A stretch of DNA of 10,388 nucleotides, taken from positions 1 through 10,388 of the forward strand of contig JAQIWT010001543.1 in NCBI GenBank assembly GCA_034696485.1. Reading direction: 5' to 3'. Below the pieces are notes generated by a model that worked only from the letters and a program-made list of their open reading frames with translations, did no database searches and was not told where the DNA came from. This stretch comes from Isohypsibius dastychi (taxonomy: Eukaryota > Tardigrada > Eutardigrada > Parachela > Isohypsibiidae). A program made the translations under genes and the position numbers. Positions 1 through 6,488 of the stretch are shown here, in pieces (position 1 is the first letter of the stretch; every line of letters begins with the position of its first letter).

Positions 1-200
1 ATCACGTGCTCATCCCTTTCGCCCTCCCATCGCCTCGACGTGAATCATTCATGTCGAACACGTGCCACCCCTGTCGATCACGTGCCCATCCCCCCATCGC
101 TCTCTCATCACCCGACGCCCTCCATCGCCCTGTCGATCACGTGCCACTCTCCTTCGCCTTCCCATCGCCCTGTCGGTCACGTGCGCTACCCCTTGCCTTC
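1..200. repeat. Irregular CACGTG-bearing repeat array
   Basis: Five perfect CACGTG palindromes lie at 3-8, 59-64, 79-84, 138-143 and 178-183, with a degenerate GACGTG at 37-42. Start-to-start spacings are 56, 20, 59 and 40, close to multiples of 20. The surrounding sequence repeats a degraded unit of roughly 40 nt (CATCGCCCTGTCG, then the palindrome, then C/T-rich filler ending TTCGCCTTCC); the copies at about 123-162 and 163-202 are the clearest. The array lies about 450-640 nt upstream of the first GTPase gene. It could be a minisatellite or a cluster of bHLH/bZIP-type binding sites. Confidence 0.6.
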
Positions 201-641
201 CCACCACTTCACCCACACCTCCCACTCCCCTCCTCCGCCATACGCCACTAGTTGTACTCCTATCTCCCCCCAACACTCTATCCACATCCTCATCACGCTG
301 CCGACTTCTCCACCCCTTCCATCCTCAGCATTCCTCACAAAAGCCAATCCGACCATCCTCCTCCCCATACGCCACCAGTTGGTCCTTCCCTCATCAGTCT
401 CTCAGAAATTGAGGAAAGGAGAATACATAAACCCTGACCCTGTCAGAGTCTCTAACAGAGTTTTACAAAACCCTCTCCCCACCTCAACCCTCTGATCTGA
501 CCAGTCTCATTTCTGACCAGTTGCTCCCAGTCTCTCATCCTCGCTCACACCTTCGCATCACGTTATCACTCCCTTCTTGGGACCAGTCGAAGACACCCAG
601 AACCTGAGGAAACATCTCTCGTGACAGTTTCACACTTCGCA
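1..641 (+). promoter_or_regulatory. C+T-rich upstream region of GTPase gene A
   Basis: No gene is supported here; open frames on both strands are low-complexity products of a very G-poor + strand. Besides the CACGTG array it holds a weak TATA-like TACATAAA (424-431). It also has a direct repeat CTGACCAGT at 497-505 and 513-521, echoed by GACCAGT at 581-587. Pyrimidine-rich upstream regions are common before fungal and protist genes. No transcription start can be assigned. Confidence 0.4.
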
Positions 642-1657
642 ATGGGTGCCTCTCACTCAAATGAAGCAGCGCACTGGGATGAGATCCGACACGCTGAGAA
701 CGTAGAAAAAGAGAGGAGGAAAAGGCTCGAGGAAGAGAACCTTGCACTGCAACAGAGACAGAGAGAGCTCGAGAGAGAGAAAGCCACTCTCGACCTTGAA
801 GTGCGTCAGCTGCATCCCACGCACCTCCGGAAGACCTCCGATGCCATTCTCGAGATCAAACGTGAGATGTTTGATGAATCCGACTCCCACATCAATGTGG
901 CTGTCGTCGGCCTGAGTGGGACCGGGAAATCTACCCTTATCAATCGCTTGAGGAAGGTCCCCGATAATCTACCTGGTGCGATCTCCCTCGCCATTTGTAG
1001 CCTGTTGACTCACCTGAGACTCACCACTCCGTCACTCGCTCTCTTTCTGGTCTCAGGTGCAGCGCCGTGTGGCGAGGTCGAAACCACCAACACGTCCACA
1101 ATGTATGACCTGCCCAGCATGCCTTTTATCAGGCTCTGGGACTTCCCTGGTGGTAATACAGCTGCGCACCCTGAACGATTTTACTTCGACATCCTTCGCC
1201 TGTATGCCTTCGACGCTCTCATCATCAATGCCACGGATTTTCTCTCCGATCTGGATGTTCAGCTCTGCTCCCTGGCCGCCCTCTACTCTCTCCCCGTCGC
1301 TTTGCTTCGTAACAAAGCCGACCTGGCTCTCGAAGCTAAATTGCGACGCAAAGACTTCACCCTTCCACATGACGCTCTCGCCCAATTGAGGGAGGAGTTT
1401 CATGCCTCGCTGAGCAGTGAGTCCCTCCCCCTCTCCTGACTCTCATGCCTCTCATGCCATCGCTACGTACCTCGTGTCGTCACCGTCTTTCTTGTGGCTT
1501 TTCAGGGAATCTCAAGGATGACTCTCCTGTCAACTCGGGCCTCATCTCAACATTCATTGTCAGCAACCACGAGATGGACATTGAGCAGTCACCACTTCCA
1601 CAGCCCTTTGCTGACAATGCTAGATTGCTCGATTGGCTCACCCAGCTTGCATCTTGA
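642..1657 (+). CDS. IRG-like GTPase A, N-myristoylation-type start
   Basis: Three exons are inferred: 642-975, 1057-1416 and 1506-1657 (281 aa, TGA stop). Intron 1 (976-1056, GTGCGA...CAG, 81 nt) and intron 2 (1417-1505, GTGAGT...CAG, 89 nt) are both phase 1. The ATG at 642 has G at -3 and G at +4 and gives MGASHS, a fit to the N-myristoylation pattern MGxxxS/T. Residues ~13-57 are charged heptad-rich coiled coil. The G domain shows G1 GLSGTGKS (90-97), a switch-I-like VETTN, G3 DFPG within WDFPGG (140-143) and G4 NKAD (197-200). This matches immunity-related GTPases, which remodel or mark intracellular membranes in animals. The canonical GKS loop, rather than the GMS of some vertebrate IRGs, predicts ordinary nucleotide binding. 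The C-terminus after the G domain is only about 50 aa, so the long helical domain of vertebrate IRGs is missing. An upstream in-frame GTG is not used. Family is confident; function in this organism is inferred. Confidence 0.86.
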
Positions 1658-2413
1658 CTCGACCCTCCCGGGTTTCTTACAACTTTGATTGTTTGTTTGA
1701 TTGTTTGGATGCTGCCAGTCCATCCGATCACCCCTTGGCGGCTGGAGTGATGTGTAATCGTCCTTACAAGTTTGGCAACAAACGTCCCTCTGAGGCCACC
1801 GTGCATATACACATGCGTGATCCTCTAGAATCCAAAGAACAAGCCGTGGTTGTTTTGATCCTTGCTATGATACAAAAACAGAGGCTGCACTTCCTAGACC
1901 CTGCCCCTTCAGCACCCAAAAAAAACACATTGTGCACTACCTGCATCCTCCTCTGGCCTGGCCTCAGGACTTGCAACTGGCCATCATTCAACCTGACAAA
2001 AACTGTATGGCTGCTTGCTGCCCCCTCTCTCTGTCAACAATCCTCCTGCTACCCTTCACCTGCCCCTCTGCATCGAGCCCTCGTTGAACCCCTTGAGAAA
2101 CCGCGAGAAACAGACTGCTGAAACAATTGGGCAGCGCCCGGCCAGCTGCCCCACGTAGCGAGCACACCCCTGCAGGGCACCACGCTGGTGTCCACCGGCG
2201 GTGCCCTGGTACGCGCCATCGTCGACGCACAAGCATGCCAGTCATGTGTCCCTGCACAGCATCATCTACATTGCTGGCGCGACGCCAGGACAACACCGGC
2301 CAGCGCAGCCATCGTATGTTGCACCTCGCTCTCATCTACGCATTCCCATCAGCCAGACTCAGCACCACCTCACCGTCACAAGCCACCTCTCTTGTGCGAC
2401 CCTGCATGCGCCC
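1658..2413. other. Convergent intergenic region, no gene supported
   Basis: This stretch lies between the stop codons of the converging GTPase genes A and B and should hold both 3' UTRs. A perfect tandem duplication of TTTGATTGTTTG occupies 1684-1707, shortly after the gene A stop, and an A8 run lies near 1918-1925. Open frames here (for example 1633-2121 +) lack recognisable domains and have no coding-like third-position bias. The block around 2125-2340 is visibly richer in G and C and open in more than one frame. It could be a decayed gene or element fragment, but nothing identifiable was found. Confidence 0.4.
1684..1707. repeat. 12-bp perfect tandem duplication
   Basis: TTTGATTGTTTG occurs twice head to tail, 27 nt after the stop codon of GTPase gene A. 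The T/G-rich composition would suit a 3'-end processing element, but this is only a suggestion. Confidence 0.6.
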
Positions 2414-3564
2414 TCACCTGTAACGCTCTTGGAGTCGCTTGTGGGTCTTGCTCTTGGATTCTGTTCTCTTCGACAACTCTTTGATCCACTCTCTCAAGGC
2501 GTCGCTGTCCCCAAACGGCACGTTCCTAATCCCATCCCGGTAGTCCTGGTCCTTGTGGGTGCTTATTATAAATATATCCACACCATCCCATGGTACCCAG
2601 TCCCTGCGCATTGTGTCTGCATGCCAAGAACTCTGTTCAATATCGCATCTCACGAATGAGACCAGCCTCCACCCTCTCTCTGCCCTTTCATGCATGCGTG
2701 ATGACACCAGCACTCGCAGCTTACCCCTGGCATATCCAGTCCAAATAATCCGGAATTCGTCGATGCAAACCTCCCCTTCCCCCTTGACCTCAGACTTGTT
2801 GCGCACGAGCGCCACTGGAATCTTGTAGATTGCAGCAAGGTCGATGATTTTCAGGTCCAAATCTTTCATCGTCCCGTCCGTGTTCACGACGAGTGCATCA
2901 AAGGCGTACAGCCTGTGTTCCTCAAAGTACCCCCGAATGGGATGCCCCACGGTGCCTCCCCCTGGGAAGTCCCAGTACCTCATCGCACTGTCGCCTGGGA
3001 CTTCGTACCCTCTCGCTCTCGCCTTCGTCTCGACATCATTCACGGGTGCTGCCCCTGAACACATCGGCACCACATCACGCCACCAGCACCTACTCCACGT
3101 CGCCCCCTCTCTCTCTCAACCTTTCACATACAGGTGATCGGCTCACCTCGGTCAGTACAACGCATCTCACGCAGGCTGTTGATCAGCGACGACTTCCCTG
3201 TCCCAGTATACCCCACGACGCCTAGGTTCACTGTTCTGTAGAAGTCCCTGCCGAAACTCTCTGACGCTGCCTCAAAGTCCTCCTCGGTCGCTGCCTTGTG
3301 CTTCTTAAATGCATCCTTCGATCCCAATTCCCTTCTTATCGCCTCGCACTGTCCTGTCTTCTCCCTCGACTCCTCCCCCAATCTCTCCCTCTTCCTCTCT
3401 TCATCCTTGCGCACAGCCACCTGCTCCTCTCTGTCCCTCTCTATTCCATTCATCACCTCGCTACGCAACAGGGGCTGCACACAACACCTGTACACTGCCC
3501 TGCTCATCCCTGCACATGCTGCCAACGCTGCTGCTGACAGCGCTGTCACGATCAGAACCACCAT
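2414..3564 (-). CDS. IRG-like GTPase B, hydrophobic N-terminus
   Basis: Three exons are read on the minus strand: 3564-3147, 3054-2725 and 2616-2414 (316 aa, TGA stop). Introns are 3146-3055 (GTGAGC...CAG, 92 nt) and 2724-2617 (GTAAGC...CAG, 108 nt), both phase 1 and at the same positions as in gene A. The ATG at 3564 has G at -3 and +4. Residues 1-19 are hydrophobic and could be a signal anchor or membrane hairpin. Residues ~40-100 are highly charged coiled coil. The G domain has GYTGTGKS (118-125), DFPG in WDFPGGG (168-171) and a degenerate G4, NKSE, at 225-228 (Glu for Asp). A conserved strand FIIS follows the second intron. The protein ends in a short basic tail without the helical C-domain of vertebrate IRGs. 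It faces gene C head-to-head across a shared promoter. The altered G4 may weaken guanine specificity; that is inference. Confidence 0.85.
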
Positions 3565-3586
3565 CCCTCTCTCTACCTGCTACTCA

Positions 3587-3614
3587 AATCTGCAATCTGC
3601 AATCTGCAATCTGC
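3587..3614. repeat. Four perfect tandem copies of AATCTGC
   Basis: A 7-bp unit is repeated four times without mismatch, 23 nt upstream of the gene B start codon. On the transcript of B it would read as GCAGATT repeats in the 5' UTR or core promoter. Such short arrays often vary in copy number between strains. Confidence 0.8.
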
Positions 3615-3671
3615 TCCTGTCTGCTGCAAGGTCCCCATCTCACCTTCCCTTCACACCACCCCCATCTGTTG

Positions 3672-3835
3672 CCAGGTGTCGCCCTCTTCAAATCGGCGAA
3701 GGTGCCCATCACACGTGTCACACACCGCGCCCATACAGACCCAGGTGTCGGCCTCTTCAAATCGCCCTAGTGCCCCATCACACCTGTCACACAACGCCCC
3801 ATCACAGGTGTCGCCCTCGTTAGTGAAAGGTGGAA
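3672..3835. repeat. Two-and-a-half copies of a ~69-bp tandem repeat
   Basis: CAGGTGTCG followed by (C/G)CCTCTTCAAATCG starts units at about 3673 and 3742. A truncated third unit begins at 3805 (offsets 69 and 63). Each full unit also carries GTGCCCATCACAC (one extra C in the second), then GTGTCACACA or CTGTCACACA. The first unit contains a CACGTG core (3712-3717) where the second has CACCTG. Location between divergent genes suggests duplicated regulatory sequence. Confidence 0.75.
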
Positions 3836-3931
3836 GGTGAGGGGTGAAATCGTCCACAACTTCACCTCACTCCATTCTTAACCAAAGAAACATCTCTTTC
3901 GCCACTCCCTTCCCAACTCGCTTCTGCAATC

Positions 3932-5728
3932 ATGTGGCCCTTCATTGTGGGAGGCCTCGTCGCTATGGTCTCCAATCTGGTCGCTGATTTCAAGCAGCAT
4001 TTTCTCGGAGCGCGCACTCATCGCCTTGACCAGTCTCGGGAGAGCGAGCAAGCGGCTCGTCAGAGACTCGAAGACGAGATCAGAGAGACCGAGCGCCTTG
4101 TCAATGAGAATCAAGAACGGCAGCAAATCAACGAAAAGTTAGAGCAGAAGCTCAGGGACCTTCAAGTGAATCCTCTCGCCTCAAAAATCGTCCCACCCTT
4201 CTCAAACTCTGATTGTCAGCCTTGCTCCCATTCGCACACACTCACCTCTCAACCTGCCCTCCAGAACAGAACTCAACTTCACTGCTCCTGTCACAGGAAC
4301 AAAACGAGCGCGATTTCTCCACGCCCATTGAAGCCACTGATGAGCTTATCCAGAGAGCCAGGGATATGTACAGGCAGAAGGCGCCTGACTTCGAGACCAA
4401 TTTCAACATCGCCATCGTTGGCATCGCGGGCACTGGGAAGTCCTCCCTCATCAACGCCCTGCGACGAACCCCCTTCGGTCACCGAGGCGCGCTCACACCT
4501 ACTCAACCTTGCACATGTTTCACTCTCCCTTCATTGTCTGATCTCACTCTGGAGTCTCCACCTGGCATCTCCTGCTTTGCACCACCTCTCGTTGGTGCTG
4601 CCTATCATCCATTCTTGACCCCCAATCGAACCCCTTCTGCTGAGCAACCTCGTGCTGTACTTGTTCGGCGATTGCTGTGAAAGGGGGTCTGCATTCAGAC
4701 TCCAGGCTCCAACCTCCTGGCTGAATGCAGACGGCTTGTGTACAGGGCTCTGATGCCTGGCACATTCACTCCGATCTTCATGATTTCTTCCTGAACGTGT
4801 GCCAGGTCGCCTCTCCCCTCATGCTTGGTCGATGACTTTTTCATTCTGTGTTGCAGATTATGCCGGCGTAGGCGAGGTGGAGAGCACTCGGGAGCCCACT
4901 GTCTACAACTTCCCCGGTTCCCTCAAGGTGAAGCTGTGGGACTTCCCTGGAGCTGGCGTTCCCCAGCATCCTGCACGCACATATCTCGACGACAACGCTC
5001 TCTACGCCTTCGATGCATTGATCGTCAATTCTGCTGACCGCCTCACTGTTGTGGACGTCTACATCTGCTGCGTCGCCTCGAACTTCTACCACCTGCCAGT
5101 CGCCTTGCTCCGCAGCAAGACCGATCAAGCGGTGGAAGCCAAGCGGCGTCGGACCCTGGGCCCTAAATTATCCGATGAGCAGTACATTCAACAGCTCCGC
5201 GATGAATGGCGCTCCTCTATCAACAGTGAGTCCTTCCCACACCCCTTCCCATCCCCTCCTCTTTGCCTCACTCCACAAACCCCTCTGGGCGCTGCACTTT
5301 GCGCCCCTGTGCTTCCGCAGGCAACTCGCAAACCTGGACTCCTCTCATCCACAACTTCCCAGGCTCACTTCTCTCAATGCTGTCCTGCAGGGAACCTGGA
5401 CCTCGTCAGTCCCCACAACCTGGCTGTGAATCATGACTTCTTCGACGACTTCCTTGTCAGTGCCTGGATGATGGACGAACTCCCCGCCCTCCTGGATGGC
5501 CAGCCGCATCCCCCATATGCCGACAATCAACGCTTCGCTCGATGGTGCCTGGATCAGCTCCCTGCTGGCGTCTTCCGGGTCGAGATTCAGGAAGCCCCTG
5601 AGGCTGCCCTCCTCCAGATCGAGGCACCTCCTGAGGCTCCCGCCCCTGAGGTGCAGATTGAGGGAGCTCCTGAGCCCGCTGTTCCCACCTCGGGAGACTC
5701 GGATGCCCCCCAGGCTCCCGCTGAATAG
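3932..5728 (+). CDS. IRG-like GTPase C, Pro/Ala/Glu-rich tail
   Basis: Four exons are inferred: 3932-4165, 4297-4486, 4857-5225 and 5391-5728 (376 aa, TAG stop). Intron 1 (131 nt, phase 0) separates the coiled coil from the G domain and is unique to this gene. Intron 2 (370 nt) and intron 3 (165 nt) sit at the two phase-1 positions shared with A and B. Intron 2 appears to use a GC donor (AG|GCGCGC); a GT at 4478 also keeps frame and would give 373 aa. The ATG at 3932 has A at -3. Residues 1-18 are hydrophobic/aromatic, and ~27-78 are coiled coil. The G domain has GIAGTGKS (120-127), DFPG in WDFPGAG (170-173) and SKTD (228-231) as G4. From ~328 an acidic Pro/Ala/Glu tail carries three imperfect repeats around the core (V/L)QIE or EIQE. 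Membrane or partner recruitment is likely by analogy to IRGs; not shown here. Confidence 0.83.
4487..4856 (+). other. Long intron 2 of GTPase C with stem-loops
   Basis: The reading frame of exon 2 and that of exon 3 join correctly only if 4487-4856 (GC donor) or 4478-4856 (GT donor) is removed. The acceptor TTGCAG|AT is strong and pyrimidine-preceded. The intron is much longer than the matching introns of A (81 nt) and B (92 nt). The extra length contains two inverted repeats, so an insertion is possible. Confidence 0.6.
4687..4732. repeat. Perfect 12-bp hairpin with inner 5-bp stem
   Basis: GTCTGCATTCAG (4687-4698) is exactly complementary to CTGAATGCAGAC (4721-4732). After a three-base bulge, CCAGG (4702-4706) pairs with CCTGG (4716-4720), closing a nine-base loop. 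The whole structure lies in intron 2 of GTPase C. Confidence 0.85.
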
Positions 5729-6488
5729 TGCCTCGGATGCTGTAGTCCCGCACTCGACGTACCCCAGTGCCCGAGTGCTGCCTGCCTCTCCTGTTTGCAT
5801 CCTGATCCTCTGACCTGCAGCTTGGCTTGTGACAACCGCATTGAACATCAGCTTCCCGCTCTCTTTGCTGCTCTAGACTCGGATGGACTTCTCTTAGTGA
5901 TAGTGATTTGTGAAAGTGCCCTGGGGATGAGCAGCGTGTTGTTCCGTCTCCCAGACCCTGCCTAGGTACACTGCAGTGATTGATCGATGATGTGCCCTGT
6001 GTTCTCTTGACTGAGTTGTAGGCTGCACACTGTTGTAGCCCCTGTAGATGTGCCTGCACATGCCCTGTGTGTGCCCCCCCTCCCCTGGCTCTGGCCTCTG
6101 TCGACCCTGTAACAACAATTGCAACTCCACTGGCTCCCTGTTCCCCCCACGAGATCGACCCCTTGTGTTGAGCCTGCTTCGATTGACCCTCGAGCTTGCC
6201 TACTCTGGCTATCCTTCTAGAAGCATCTACTCTCCCCCTTGTTGTTGTTTATCCCTGTCATCCTTCTGCGTCAAGCATAGCAGAAGAATGTCATAGGACT
6301 GAGATATGTTCGGGCACTCTCCATCAGGCTTGAGGATAGACACAAGCCCCTCTGATCCAGCACACGATCCACCGCCAACGAGGAGAGATCTGTACAGATC
6401 CAGCGAGACACAACCTTTCCCGAGCGCGCCGCCCTGATTCCTAAACACTTCGCCATGATTCTTGCTCCTATCAGTCTTTTCTCACAAG
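5729..6488. other. Intergenic region after GTPase C
   Basis: No gene is supported with confidence. The frame of gene C stays open for 78 codons past its TAG, ending at another TAG (5963-5965), and is cysteine-rich near its start. Around 6410-6520 a second frame gives a short protein-like stretch with an ATG at 6455 and a stop at 6521-6523; it may be a lost N-terminus of the downstream methyltransferase. A perfect 14-bp palindrome lies at 6387-6400. Minus-strand open frames at 5345-6059 are mostly shadows of exon 4 of gene C. Confidence 0.4.
6387..6400. promoter_or_regulatory. 14-bp perfect palindrome upstream of methyltransferase
   Basis: GATCTGTACAGATC is its own reverse complement and lies about 90 nt before the likely start of the methyltransferase-like gene. 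A dimeric regulator site is possible; chance occurrence cannot be excluded. Confidence 0.35.

Larger units (their letters stand above)
3565..3931. promoter_or_regulatory. Shared divergent promoter of GTPases B and C
   Basis: This 367-nt region separates the start codons of the divergent genes B and C, so it should contain both promoters and 5' UTRs. It holds a 7-bp repeat next to the gene B start and a roughly 69-bp repeat containing CACGTG/CACCTG elements. No clear TATA box is visible. Co-regulation of B and C is plausible from geometry alone. Confidence 0.6.

Noticed and set aside
6-495. Pro/Ser/His-rich open frames in the first 500 nt
   Set aside because: Low-complexity translations in all three frames of a G-poor repeat region, with no domain and no codon bias.
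1633-2121. 162-codon plus-strand open frame
   Set aside because: Overlaps the end of gene A exon 3 in another frame, has no recognisable domain, and the region behaves as 3' UTR/intergenic DNA.
4487-4680. Continuation of the gene C exon 2 frame
   Set aside because: It lacks switch I and G3, while exon 3 in another frame supplies them in the correct phase after a good acceptor; this is intron read-through.
5457-6059. 200-codon minus-strand open frame
   Set aside because: Antisense shadow of exon 4 of GTPase C plus intergenic sequence; Arg/Gln/Gly-rich composition follows from the sense repeats.
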